From the NCBI RefSeq assembly GCF_002272875.1, contig NZ_MLAN01000012.1, positions 1 through 46,596 on the forward strand: DNA of 46,596 nt. The letters run 5' to 3'. The stretch is from Helicobacter sp. 11S02629-2. Lineage in GTDB: Bacteria > Campylobacterota > Campylobacteria > Campylobacterales > Helicobacteraceae. The notes under the pieces are model-generated. The model was not told where the DNA came from. It searched no databases and was given only the letters and a program-made list of their open reading frames with translations. The translations under genes were made by a program, and so were the position numbers. Below are positions 34,773 to 43,538 of this stretch, piece after piece; positions within the stretch are counted from its first letter, which is position 1; each line of letters starts with the position of its first letter.

Positions 34773-34802
34773 AAATGCCTCCTTAAGAAAAGCAGAAGTT
34801 TT

Positions 34803-35228
34803 TTAATTCATCCCCTCAGCTATGCCCATCATGATTATATAAAGCACTAAAAAGCAAATATACATTATCTTGCAACCCTTTACATACTTTGCAAAGCGCT
34901 CTTCACTAGTCCTAGCAAACTTTATCTTTTTAAGCCTTACGCCTTCACCTATGGCGTAGCATAAAAACACAAAGATCATAGCACTTATCTTAAAGTCCAT
35001 TACAAAATGTCTCATAGCCAGCAAAAAGATTCCAGAAAAAAAGCTAACTGCTACTAGAAAAAACACTATGGGCATTATAAAAAAGAGTTTTGAGTTAAGT
35101 GCCTTGTAGGTTTTAAAAGTAAAAAGTACGTAGATGTACCATACATAGGGTATGAACAAAAGGCTTGCAAAGATTTGATGCAAAGTCCTTCCATCCATAT
35201 AGGGGTTGATAATAGAGTGGTCCATCAT
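34803..35228 (-). CDS. Small integral membrane protein, four predicted helices
   Basis: 141 residues with hydrophobic segments near 17-37, 47-70, 78-97 and 117-138. Basic stretches between helices (RLKKIKFARTSEERFAKYVKGCK) should face the cytoplasm. A histidine in DGRTLHQIF precedes helix 1 and another lies in AMRHFVMDF; such residues can bind heme or metal, and hemH is next door, but this is only suggestive. I do not recognise the family. Start ATG (first of two) at 35228 follows AAGGAAGGCTTTTAGAAATC. Confidence 0.75.
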   Translation of the reverse strand: MMDHSIINPYMDGRTLHQIFASLLFIPYVWYIYVLFTFKTYKALNSKLFFIMPIVFFLVAVSFFSGIFLLAMRHFVMDFKISAMIFVFLCYAIGEGVRLKKIKFARTSEERFAKYVKGCKIMYICFLVLYIIMMGIAEGMN

Positions 35229-35358
35229 GATTTCTAAAAGCCTTCCTTGTTTTTAAATAATACTTTTTAGTGAGTAAGTAGATTTTGCAAAAGGTAATAT
35301 TAACTTTTTTTTATTAAGATTTTGGATTAACGCAAAACAAAGGACATGACTTACCGTA

Positions 35359-36315
35359 ATGCTCCACGAAAAATATAAAAAAGCCATCATTTTATTAAAT
35401 ATGGGTGGCCCAAACAGCCCGACTGAAGTGCCTCTTTTTCTAAGAAATATGTTTAATGATCCAAATATATTATCTATCAAAAGTGAGAAAGTAAGAGGCT
35501 TTATAGGTAACTTCATAGTAAAAAAAAGAAGTGATAAATCAAGCAAGATCTATGAGGCACTAGGTGGAAGCTCTCCTATAACGCCTATAACTTTTAGCCT
35601 AGTAAAGAAGCTTCAAACTAAAGATGAAAGCAACTTTTACACTTACGCTATGAGATATACTCCACCTTATGCTGATATGGTCTTAAAAGAAATTAAAGAC
35701 ATGGGTATAACAGACTTAGTGCTTTTTAGCATGTACCCGCAATATAGCTTTACAACCTCTCTTTCTTCCTTCCAAGACGTACTAGAAAATCTTAAGATCT
35801 TAGACTACAAACCAAGTATAAAAGTAGTTGATAGATATTTTGATGATCCTTTATACATAGAGTGCATAGTAAAAGAGATACTAAAAAACCTAGGCAAAGA
35901 TGACCCAAAAGACTTTGTTTTGATACTAAGTGCCCACTCCATACCAGTTAGTGTTGTAAAAAAAGGCGATAACTACGAAAAAGAGTGCATAGCAAGCAAA
36001 GAAGCCATAATTAAAAACTTAGAATCTAAAAACATCCACTTTAAAGACTGCATCCTCTCTTATCAGTCAAAGATAGGCCCTATAAAGTGGCTAGGACCAA
36101 ATACAGACGCCACTATAAAAAAACACGCAAAATCAAAACTTATAATCTATCCATTAAGTTTTACCATAGATAATTCAGAAACAAAATACGAACTCTCCAT
36201 GCAGTATCAAGACCTAGCTGATGAACTTAAAGTGCCAAGCTATAGGGTTTGTGAGTGCTTAAATGATAGTGATGATTTTGTAGAGTTAATCTCACATCTA
36301 ACCAAAAAGGACTAA
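35359..36315 (+). CDS. hemH: Ferrochelatase
   Basis: Inserts ferrous iron into the final porphyrin of heme synthesis. The 318 residues match Helicobacter HemH closely: ILLNMGGPNSPTEVPLFLRNMF, the metal-site H193 in LSAHSIPVS, FYTYAMRYTPPYADMVL and PLSFTIDNSETKYEL. The start is ATG 35359, because an in-frame stop lies just upstream at 35347. AAAGGA is about 14 bases before it, an unusually long spacing. It begins a block with two thioredoxin-fold genes and ccsBA, linking heme synthesis with cytochrome maturation. Confidence 0.97.
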   Translation: MLHEKYKKAIILLNMGGPNSPTEVPLFLRNMFNDPNILSIKSEKVRGFIGNFIVKKRSDKSSKIYEALGGSSPITPITFSLVKKLQTKDESNFYTYAMRYTPPYADMVLKEIKDMGITDLVLFSMYPQYSFTTSLSSFQDVLENLKILDYKPSIKVVDRYFDDPLYIECIVKEILKNLGKDDPKDFVLILSAHSIPVSVVKKGDNYEKECIASKEAIIKNLESKNIHFKDCILSYQSKIGPIKWLGPNTDATIKKHAKSKLIIYPLSFTIDNSETKYELSMQYQDLADELKVPSYRVCECLNDSDDFVELISHLTKKD

Positions 36316-36321
36316 CTTCTT

Positions 36322-36867
36322 ATGCTTATGTTTAAACGACTTACTTTCCTGCTTCTGCTTTGCTGTGGTCTAGCCCTAGCTAATACTGATGATGGCTATA
36401 CTTATGGTGAGCCTGACTTAAAAGGTATATTTAACCCAAACGCTGATATTAAAATAGATAATAAGCCTATATTTTTAGTCTTTGGACAAACAGGCTGTTA
36501 CTACTGTGCCATGCTAAGGTCTGATATTAATAAAGATGATTTTTTAAAAAACTACCTTAAGGCAAACTTCTCGCCCTACTATATAAACATAAGACATGAT
36601 AAAAAGCATAATGTTAGCTATCTGAAACTAAACAACATAAGCTCAAGAGACTATGCTAGACTTTACAATCTAACTGGAACCCCTATGATAGTTTTTGTAA
36701 GTGAGGAAGGAAAGACTATATTTAGAGTGTCTGGCTATCCCGGACATGATAGATTAGTAACTATGCTTAAGTTTATAAAAAGCAATAAGTGGAAGAGTGC
36801 AAGCAGTGAGCAAGAAAGGATAGTGCTTTATCAAAGTTTTGAAAAGTCTCTAAAAGAAAAAAAATAG
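36322..36867 (+). CDS. Periplasmic thioredoxin-fold protein, CYYC active site
   Basis: 181 residues with a signal peptide (LTFLLLLCCGLALA). The thioredoxin-like domain has the active site C59-Y-Y-C62 in FGQTGCYYCAML and the cis-proline loop GTP at 119-121. It resembles the HP0377-type protein next to ccsBA in H. pylori, which reduces apocytochrome c cysteines before heme attachment. Six bases separate it from hemH. It is paralogous to the next gene: both have KPxxLxFGQxxCYYC and a matching GTP loop. Start may be ATG 36322 or ATG 36328. Confidence 0.88.
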   Translation: MLMFKRLTFLLLLCCGLALANTDDGYTYGEPDLKGIFNPNADIKIDNKPIFLVFGQTGCYYCAMLRSDINKDDFLKNYLKANFSPYYINIRHDKKHNVSYLKLNNISSRDYARLYNLTGTPMIVFVSEEGKTIFRVSGYPGHDRLVTMLKFIKSNKWKSASSEQERIVLYQSFEKSLKEKK

Positions 36868-36948
36868 TATTTAAGAAAAATTAGCCAAAACTCGAAACTT
36901 ACGTCTTAAACTAACGCCCATAAACCCCAAAGAAAGAAAGGAAGTGTT

Positions 36949-37569
36949 ATGAAAAAATATATTCTCTATGGCTCTAGCATATTAATCGCTGGTGTACTAA
37001 TAGCCTGTGGTGGGGACGATGACGTCTCTGTATCTACTGGCTCTAGCCTAAGCTCTTCTCAAGTAGCACAGCTTCAAAATATAGATGAAAAAAGCTATGC
37101 AGGACTAACACACGTTTTCAAACCAACTTCAGATATAAAAACTGATAACAAACCTACCGTTTTAATCTTTGGGCAAAATAACTGCTACTACTGCGATAAG
37201 CTAAAACAAGACCTAAAAGAAGATAAGCCTATACAAGACTATATGGAAAAAGACTTTAGTGCCTACTACATCAATATAAGCTATACAAAACAGCATGATG
37301 TAGAGTTTTTAAACAACAAAAAAATAGACACGTTAAATCTTGCTAGGATGTATAACGTCGCAGGAACTCCTTCTATCATCTTTGCTTCAAAGACTGGTGC
37401 TACTGTGCTTAGGGTGCCAGGCTACGTGGCACAAGATGTTTTTATAAATGCATTAAATTTCACAAAAGATGAAAGTCTTTGGGAAAAAGCTAGTAGTCCA
37501 AATGACAGAATGAAGCTTTTTGCAACTTACAACGCCCAACATCCTAACCCTAAGGTCGCTATACAATGA
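36949..37569 (+). CDS. Lipoprotein with thioredoxin fold, CYYC active site
   Basis: 206 residues. A lipobox LIAC places the lipidated cysteine at residue 20, followed by GGDDD and a Ser-rich spacer. The active site is C79-Y-Y-C82 in FGQNNCYYCDKL, and VAGTPSIIF gives the cis-proline loop. It is a second copy of the preceding type, anchored to a membrane. AAAGGAAGTGTT precedes ATG. Its last four bases overlap the ccsBA start (ATGA), so the two are translationally coupled, which supports a role in cytochrome c assembly. Confidence 0.88.
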   Translation: MKKYILYGSSILIAGVLIACGGDDDVSVSTGSSLSSSQVAQLQNIDEKSYAGLTHVFKPTSDIKTDNKPTVLIFGQNNCYYCDKLKQDLKEDKPIQDYMEKDFSAYYINISYTKQHDVEFLNNKKIDTLNLARMYNVAGTPSIIFASKTGATVLRVPGYVAQDVFINALNFTKDESLWEKASSPNDRMKLFATYNAQHPNPKVAIQ

Positions 37570-40500
37570 AGGTAATAAAACTAATCATTAAAAATCTCTT
37601 TGCATCAATTGGGCTAAGCATAGCCTTGATGATAATCTATGCAGCAGCCATAGGTATAGCGACATTTATAGAAAAGTACTATGGAACTGTAGTGGCAAAT
37701 GATGTCATTTATAAAGCGTGGTGGTTTGATGTATTAAACATCTGGCTTGGCTTAAACATTATAGGATGTATGATATTAAGCATAATTTATAGAAAGAAGT
37801 TTAAGTGGGCTATACAGATACTTCACTTTGGCTTTATCCTAGCAATAATTGGCGCTGGGATCACACGCTTTTGGGGCTTTGAAGGGACTATGAGCATACA
37901 AAATGGCGAAACTAGCCACTATGCAACTTCAGCTGATCACTACTTAAACTTAACTATGAGTAATGAAGTAGATGCCTCAAACTTTAATGTACACAATATC
38001 AGTGCAGATTCTATTATTTCTAAAGACTCTTTTCAGACTTCACTAGGCTTTAACCTTAGCCCTTATACTAGAAGCTCGATTAATGACTCTTTAGAGGTCT
38101 ATGGCAAAAAACTAACTATTAAATCAATTGATGTAATAAACATCTCAAAAGAAAAGAAAGAAAACCTCTATGTTGCTAGGCTTAAAGTCACTTATGATGG
38201 CGTAAGTCAAAATATCAATGTAGTAAATAATGATAATAAAGCCTTTGTCATGCTAGGTGATAGAATCTTAATCCTTACTTGGGGTCCTAAAAAAGTAGCA
38301 CTTCCTTTTGCCATCAAGCTAGAGAAATTCCATCTTGATATGTATCCGGGCTCTACTATGCACAGTGCCTACTCATCTGATGTTTTAGTAATCGATAAGG
38401 AATTAAAAGAACCTATGAAATTTAAAATCTACATGAACCACGTTCTTGACTACAGAGGATATAGATTCTTCCAAAGTTCTTATACAAGTAAAGATGTAGA
38501 AAGAAGTGATGGAAGCTTTACTACTATTAACACAGGTACTGTTCTTTCAGTTAATAAAGATCCCGGCAAGATTCCAACCTATGTGTCTTATGCTTTTATG
38601 ATAGTAGGTGCGATACTGCTACTTTTTGTAAGAGATGGACGTTTTAGAAAGCTTTCACGTTTTGTTAAGTCTCAGAGGGCTTTAGCAGTATTAGTTGTAG
38701 TTGGTGCTACACTTGGCATGCCTCACCTTTTAAAGGCTAATGAAGCAAATAGCACAAGTAGTGTTCAAAAGATAGATATGCACGGTAAAGATAGTGCACT
38801 TGGATCTTTAGGCATAAGCTCAACTCCTATAGATACAGCTAAAGTTAGTGCAGAAGAATCTAAAAATGCAAAAGCAGAAGCCAAAGAAGCACCTAAAGAA
38901 GATTCTAAGATTGCTACTTCACAAGCCATGGAAGAAGCACATAAGAGTATAGAAGAATCTAAAGGCGTGCTAAATGATAGATATGCAGTACTAGAGCAAG
39001 CCTTTGCTAAAGATGACCCAGCTAGCATAAAAGCTAGGGTTGATTCCTTAAAGACTATCAAGTCAAAGTATTTAGATGAGTTTAAACGCTTGCAGATGCA
39101 AGATACTGATGGTCGTATAAAGCTAGTTGATACCTTTGCTACTGACTTGATGAGAAAGATAGTAGGAAGTGACTCTTATAAAGGCATAAACTCGACTGAG
39201 TTTTTACTAGGGCTTATGACACTTTCAAGCGATATGGCTAAGGTTAGATTTATAAAAGTTAGTGACAAACACTTAAGAGAGTTTTTAGGTGTAACTAAAG
39301 GCAAGTATGTCGCTTTAAGTGATGCTTTTGATATGAAAAAGATAGAACAAGGCGATAGCTCTACAGATTCTTATAAACTTTATAATCTCTTCCAAGACGC
39401 CATGAGAAAGCCTCAAGGCAAGCAAAATGAGTTTGATAAAGCAGTCATAAAGCTTAATGAACAACTAGGCTATGTATATCCGGGCAATATATGGAGCTAT
39501 CTAAAAATCTTCCCTAATAAAAATGATAACTGGCTAGCCTTAGATGACTTAATAGTTAAAAAGCTAAATCCCGGTGCTTTCCAACTAAGCATAGAAGATG
39601 AAGCTAAGCTAAAAGAGATATCTCCTCAAACTGCCATTATCATTAATGCTATTGGAATCTTCTTTAGGGCTGAGATACAAATGGCTATGCTTGAACATGA
39701 CTATAGCAATATGGATAAGCTTTTTGAGATACTAAGCAACTATCAAGATCAAAATGGTGGCCCACTTTTCTTAGATAAAGGACACGTAAACGCAGAACTT
39801 ATCTTAAATAAAGTAGATATCTTCCCTGCCATAGAGTATGCTTACTTAATCCTTGGTATCATCCTTTTCATCTTTTCACTAGTTGCTATAATAAGAGATA
39901 AAAGGGTTAATAAGTACCTTGGCGGGACTATCTGGGTGTTTATGCTTATAACTTTGATAATCCACACCATAGCACTAATCCTAAGGTGGTATATCTCAGG
40001 GCACGCCCCATGGACAAATGGCTATGAATCCATGCTTTATATAGCTTGGGCAGCAGGTATAGCAGGTATCATCATACTTCGCAAGTCCTATCTAGCCTTG
40101 TGTAGTGCTACTTTCCTAGCAGGTATAGCCTTGCTTGTAGCCCACTGGGGCTTTATGGATCCACAAATCGGGAATCTTGTGCCAGTTCTTAAGTCCTACT
40201 GGCTAAACATCCACGTCTCTATCATAGTAGCTAGCTATGGCTTCTTTGGACTAAGTGCAGTCTTAGGTATCATAGTTTTACTACTCTTTATAGCAAGAGG
40301 CAAGACAAGACCACATATAGATAACGCCATAACTTCACTAACTGCCGTTAATGAGATGAGCTTAATGCTAGGTCTTTTCTTGCTAGTCATAGGAAACTTC
40401 TTAGGTGGTGTTTGGGCTAATGAATCTTGGGGTAGATACTGGGGCTGGGATAGCAAGGAGACTTGGGCACTAGTATCTATTGGTGTGTATGCAGTTATAC

Positions 40501-40742
40501 TTCACGTAAGATTCTTAAAAATCAAGTACTTCCCTTACGTGCTTAACCTCCTAGCTATAGTTGGCTTTTATAGTGTCATCATGACTTACTTTGGAGTTAA
40601 CTACTACCTAGCTGGTATGCACTCTTATGCAAGTGGCGAAAGTGCACCTATACCGCCTGCTTCTTATGTGATAAGTATCATATTACTAATCATCATAATA
40701 ATAGCTGGCTTCAAAGCCAAACTTAAAATGCCTAAGTTTTAA
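37566..40742 (+). CDS. ccsBA: Cytochrome c synthetase CcsBA (ResB-ResC fusion)
   Basis: Exports heme and attaches it to CxxCH sites of c-type cytochromes outside the inner membrane (System II). The 1058-residue protein begins with the CcsB part: helices near 12-35, 50-70 and 78-98, a periplasmic segment, and a fourth helix near 340-360. A long hydrophilic region (about 380-755) follows, with an Ala/Glu/Lys-rich possible coiled coil (about 425-480). The CcsA part carries the heme-binding WWD motif in ANESWGRYWGWDSKETWAL near 948-966, and histidines in HAPWTNGYES, HVSIIVASYGF and LAGMHSYASG. It is somewhat longer than the H. pylori fusion as I recall it. An inverted repeat follows. Confidence 0.96.
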   Translation: MKVIKLIIKNLFASIGLSIALMIIYAAAIGIATFIEKYYGTVVANDVIYKAWWFDVLNIWLGLNIIGCMILSIIYRKKFKWAIQILHFGFILAIIGAGITRFWGFEGTMSIQNGETSHYATSADHYLNLTMSNEVDASNFNVHNISADSIISKDSFQTSLGFNLSPYTRSSINDSLEVYGKKLTIKSIDVINISKEKKENLYVARLKVTYDGVSQNINVVNNDNKAFVMLGDRILILTWGPKKVALPFAIKLEKFHLDMYPGSTMHSAYSSDVLVIDKELKEPMKFKIYMNHVLDYRGYRFFQSSYTSKDVERSDGSFTTINTGTVLSVNKDPGKIPTYVSYAFMIVGAILLLFVRDGRFRKLSRFVKSQRALAVLVVVGATLGMPHLLKANEANSTSSVQKIDMHGKDSALGSLGISSTPIDTAKVSAEESKNAKAEAKEAPKEDSKIATSQAMEEAHKSIEESKGVLNDRYAVLEQAFAKDDPASIKARVDSLKTIKSKYLDEFKRLQMQDTDGRIKLVDTFATDLMRKIVGSDSYKGINSTEFLLGLMTLSSDMAKVRFIKVSDKHLREFLGVTKGKYVALSDAFDMKKIEQGDSSTDSYKLYNLFQDAMRKPQGKQNEFDKAVIKLNEQLGYVYPGNIWSYLKIFPNKNDNWLALDDLIVKKLNPGAFQLSIEDEAKLKEISPQTAIIINAIGIFFRAEIQMAMLEHDYSNMDKLFEILSNYQDQNGGPLFLDKGHVNAELILNKVDIFPAIEYAYLILGIILFIFSLVAIIRDKRVNKYLGGTIWVFMLITLIIHTIALILRWYISGHAPWTNGYESMLYIAWAAGIAGIIILRKSYLALCSATFLAGIALLVAHWGFMDPQIGNLVPVLKSYWLNIHVSIIVASYGFFGLSAVLGIIVLLLFIARGKTRPHIDNAITSLTAVNEMSLMLGLFLLVIGNFLGGVWANESWGRYWGWDSKETWALVSIGVYAVILHVRFLKIKYFPYVLNLLAIVGFYSVIMTYFGVNYYLAGMHSYASGESAPIPPASYVISIILLIIIIIAGFKAKLKMPKF

Positions 40743-40764
40743 GTAGTAAGCTTTCAAACTTAAA

Positions 40765-40796
40765 CTAGCTAGTTTTAAACTTTTAAAACTAGCTAG
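40765..40796. terminator. Perfect 15-bp inverted repeat after ccsBA
   Basis: CTAGCTAGTTTTAAA at 40765-40779 pairs with TTTAAAACTAGCTAG at 40782-40796 across two bases, 23 bases after the ccsBA stop. No uninterrupted T-run follows, though the downstream sequence is T-rich (TTCTTCTTTCTT). It probably ends the heme/cytochrome operon. Confidence 0.6.
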
Positions 40797-41013
40797 AACT
40801 TAAACTTCTTCTTTCTTAATCCCTATAAGTCTTTTTAAATATCATTAGTCTTTGGCTACTACATGTAACAATTTTTTTACATATAGTTATTTGCAAATAA
40901 ATAAGTATTAATAAAGATAGTTTTCTAGGTAAAAGGTATTCTCACCCATTTCGTGCTGATAAAAATTAGATTCCATAAAATCAAAAAAAGTTTTTTAAAT
41001 ACCTAGTTTCCAC

Positions 41014-41031
41014 GACTTATTTTTATAAGTC
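41014..41031. terminator. Hairpin downstream of the PCMD gene
   Basis: GACTTAT and ATAAGTC pair perfectly across TTTT. On the minus strand it lies about 150 bases after the PCMD stop. It may be a terminator or part of a larger fold with the pairing at 40925-41006. Confidence 0.4.
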
Positions 41032-41183
41032 TAGTAGTAAGCAAGTTTTGCAGTGACTAAGTAATGATATTTAATAAGAAATATGATTGTATAAAAGGCT
41101 ATATCACTTGTAAGAGATGCACAAAGCGCTAAGATAAATCACGCATTTACAAGAGAGGCAAAACAAGTAAGGCTTAAAAAGCT

Positions 41184-42113
41184 TTAATAGTTAAGCTTAA
41201 AATCATCTACTGTTAACGTACTACCCGGTGCGCCTATAAAGTCATCGCCTTCATAAGAAGAAGAAAACACAACTATGATGTGGGTTGGATTCATAGTGGA
41301 TATATCCCCCCAACTAGCAAGAGGCTGCTTATCTGATGGATCAAGACTTCTTTCATTAACCGTTTCAGGACCATACTTTAAGATACGCTTTTCATAGTCT
41401 TGCAAGCCTGCTGGGGCACTGCCATGTGCATAAACTAAAGGGACAGTTTGCTCCTTCCAAGTGTTTTGAGTAGCACTACTTCTAAACCATCCTATAGCTA
41501 ACCTTTTTACACTCCCACCACTTCTATTTTCCAAGATGACATAAGCATCCATAGCATCCACCATGCCATCCATCTTACTATCCCTTCCATTTTCCACAAC
41601 TGGGGCTGGCTGATACTTATACTTAAAAGAAAAAGACTTTGGCTTGCTAGTAAATGGCACGCCAAAGATAGGGCGGATCTGATTATCATGTAGTAAAAAT
41701 CTAGAATCTGGGTCTATATAAAACACACCAGTAAACAAGCTTCCAGCAGCTATGCCTTTTTTAGCAAATACACCAAGTCCTACTTCATGTGTAGTAAGCC
41801 TTGCTGCAAAGCCTCCATTTTCACCTTGCACCTTATCAGTTGGCATAGCACCCCTTATGGCGTGCCTTCCTACGCCTTTTACATAGCCTGCATTACCAGT
41901 AGACCACGTGTTTTTAGAGCTTGCACTATCACCTATATCATCATAGTAATTATCATCATTTTTAACCGCATACCAATGCTCAAAGTCGCTATTAGGAAGC
42001 TGTACCCCTTTTATTATGCTCCCATGTTCATGTATATGTGGACTAGTCTGAGCTAAGGCCTCACTAGCAACTATACTCATAAGACTAAGCAGTCCAATTG
42101 ATATATATTTCAT
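41184..42113 (-). CDS. Secreted PCMD-like protein (putative carbohydrate metabolism domain)
   Basis: 309 residues with a signal peptide ending ASEALA near residue 21. The mature part resembles the PCMD domain of Bacteroidota outer-surface proteins: LPNSDFEHWY at the start, TWSTGNAGY, AARLTTHEVGLG, AAGSLFTGVFYID, a middle strand region with SFSFKYKYQPA, and the typical ending VFSSSYEGDDFIGAPGSTLTVDDFKLNY split across residues 280-309. A DSKMDGMVDAMDAY stretch could bind calcium. AAAGGACGTTA precedes ATG. Such proteins are linked to glycan use and are unusual in Helicobacter, so transfer is likely. The last gene of a minus-strand group, after a 129-bp gap. Family call is from memory of the pattern. 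Confidence 0.75.
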   Translation of the reverse strand: MKYISIGLLSLMSIVASEALAQTSPHIHEHGSIIKGVQLPNSDFEHWYAVKNDDNYYDDIGDSASSKNTWSTGNAGYVKGVGRHAIRGAMPTDKVQGENGGFAARLTTHEVGLGVFAKKGIAAGSLFTGVFYIDPDSRFLLHDNQIRPIFGVPFTSKPKSFSFKYKYQPAPVVENGRDSKMDGMVDAMDAYVILENRSGGSVKRLAIGWFRSSATQNTWKEQTVPLVYAHGSAPAGLQDYEKRILKYGPETVNERSLDPSDKQPLASWGDISTMNPTHIIVVFSSSYEGDDFIGAPGSTLTVDDFKLNY

Positions 42114-42242
42114 TAACGTCCTTTATAACACAGGATGCAAAGTGATAATAATGCCATTAAATCCAAAAACTAGCCAAATAGTAAAATAACAAGGGACATG
42201 ATAATTAAAAATTGCCATTTAAGCGTACAAAACTTAGTATTT

Positions 42243-42827
42243 TTATAAACCTTTTACCCTCTCTTTGATCTCTTTTAGCTGGTCTTTTAGATTTACACCA
42301 TGACACTGTATATATACTTCACGTGGAAAATCCCTATACTTAAAGTTGTTTAACTGCAAAGAGATATTTTCACTTTTACCTACTTTTAAGTCCATATTAA
42401 AGCGATCTTTAAATACAGCTAGTGGCCTAAAAAAATCTAAAACTTTACCTTTATAAGCTCCAAACTTAGTACTACTTGACCTTAATATATGCACACCAAC
42501 TTCACAGTAGCTAATATCTGCCATGCCCACATTAGTGACATTGGCATCTAAATAGTAAGTATTTACATATCTTAAAACTGTATCTTTTGATATGCTAGTT
42601 TCTATCTTGTAAAGTCTTTCTTGCATAAAGTAGCGCATGGCAAAGGGGATTAAAAGTATGATAACTATGCCTAATATAAAAGAAAGGATAGAAAGTGTCT
42701 TGTACTTAAAAACTAACAAAGCTAGAAGCACAAAGCATGCACCTATGCTAAATATGATGATATAAACTACTATCTCTAGTAGGCTAAGTGTCATTAAAAA
42801 GATTTCTATACTGTGAAAGATTTGCAT
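42243..42827 (-). CDS. DUF2393-like membrane protein
   Basis: 194 residues with two hydrophobic segments near 12-40 and 45-65, then an extracytoplasmic domain of about 125 residues rich in beta-strands (LRYVNTYYLDANVTNVG, CEVGVHILRSS, ISLQLNNFKYRDFP). The layout fits the DUF2393 proteins found in Campylobacter and Helicobacter, whose function is unknown. It follows hisIE by 25 bases, so it is probably part of that operon. Confidence 0.7.
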   Translation of the reverse strand: MQIFHSIEIFLMTLSLLEIVVYIIIFSIGACFVLLALLVFKYKTLSILSFILGIVIILLIPFAMRYFMQERLYKIETSISKDTVLRYVNTYYLDANVTNVGMADISYCEVGVHILRSSSTKFGAYKGKVLDFFRPLAVFKDRFNMDLKVGKSENISLQLNNFKYRDFPREVYIQCHGVNLKDQLKEIKERVKGL

Positions 42828-42852
42828 TTGCTTTTTTACTTATTTATCTTAA

Positions 42853-43512
42853 TTATGATTTACGCTGTCTTTTTTCTTCTAGTCCACTTAAGCCCATCCT
42901 AGCACTTAACTCTTGGTCTATCTTATCTAAGTGGATATCTTTATAAGCTAGCCCAACAAGTATATGATAAAACAAGTCAGCACACTCATGTACCACTTCT
43001 TTTTCATCACTATCTTTTAAAGCTAGGGCAAACTCACCTGCTTCTTCTATCACCTTTTTAGCTATGGCATTTGGTGCTTTTGCATAAAGACTTGCTGTAT
43101 AAGATAGCTTAGGGTCTGCACTCTTTTTGGAAACAAGCTCATAGTAAAGCTTTAAAAGCACTGGATACTTAGTCTCACTAAACTCACTTTTAGATTCCTT
43201 ATTAGAATCTAACGAAGTAAAAAAGCAGCTTCTTGCACCTGTGTGACAAGCACTTCCAACTTGTAGTACTTTTATCAAGATAGTATCACTATCACAATCT
43301 AGCCACATCTCTTTTACATGCTGTAAATTACCACTACTTTCACCCTTCTTCCATATACGATCTTTTGATCTTGAAAAGTAGTGGGCGACTTTAGAGCTTT
43401 GAGTAAGCTTTAAGGCTTCTTCGTTCATATAAGCAAGCATCAAAACTTCACTATTTTCATAGTCTTGAACTACGCAAGGCACTAGTGGATGCTTCTTCCA
43501 ATCTATCTGCAT
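42853..43512 (-). CDS. hisI: Bifunctional phosphoribosyl-AMP cyclohydrolase / phosphoribosyl-ATP pyrophosphatase
   Basis: Steps two and three of histidine synthesis (HisIE). The N-terminal HisI domain (about 1-110) has MLAYMNEEALKLT, SGNLQHVKEMWLDCDSDTIL and GSACHTGARSCFF, with the zinc cysteines. The C-terminal HisE domain (about 120-219) has AKKVIEEAGEFALALK and HECADLFYHILVGLA. At 219 residues it is the usual fusion length. It sits 26 bases after the PilO-like gene, an odd neighbour, and hisD is 12 kb away, so the his genes are scattered. Confidence 0.96.
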   Translation of the reverse strand: MQIDWKKHPLVPCVVQDYENSEVLMLAYMNEEALKLTQSSKVAHYFSRSKDRIWKKGESSGNLQHVKEMWLDCDSDTILIKVLQVGSACHTGARSCFFTSLDSNKESKSEFSETKYPVLLKLYYELVSKKSADPKLSYTASLYAKAPNAIAKKVIEEAGEFALALKDSDEKEVVHECADLFYHILVGLAYKDIHLDKIDQELSARMGLSGLEEKRQRKS

Positions 43513-43538
43513 GTATATCCTTTCTAAGCTTTATGGCT

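Larger units (their letters stand above)
40743..41183. other. Convergent intergenic region with several hairpins
   Basis: No supported gene in 441 bases. It contains a perfect 15-bp inverted repeat at 40765-40796, a 6-bp hairpin at 40863-40882, a long-range pairing CTAGGTA (40925-40931) with TACCTAG (41000-41006), a competing partner AGGTATT (40934-40940) for the same 3' strand, and a 7-bp hairpin at 41014-41031. Terminators of ccsBA and of the PCMD gene explain some of this. Confidence 0.55.

Noticed and set aside
35346-35378. A 10-codon upstream frame before hemH (ATG at 35346)
   Set aside because: The AAAGGA is too close to this ATG for efficient start, so a regulatory leader peptide is not supported.
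41064-41132. A 22-codon basic, cysteine-containing open frame, considered as a type I toxin-like peptide
   Set aside because: There is no ribosome site before its ATG, no resemblance to AapA-type toxins as I recall them, and no clear antisense promoter.
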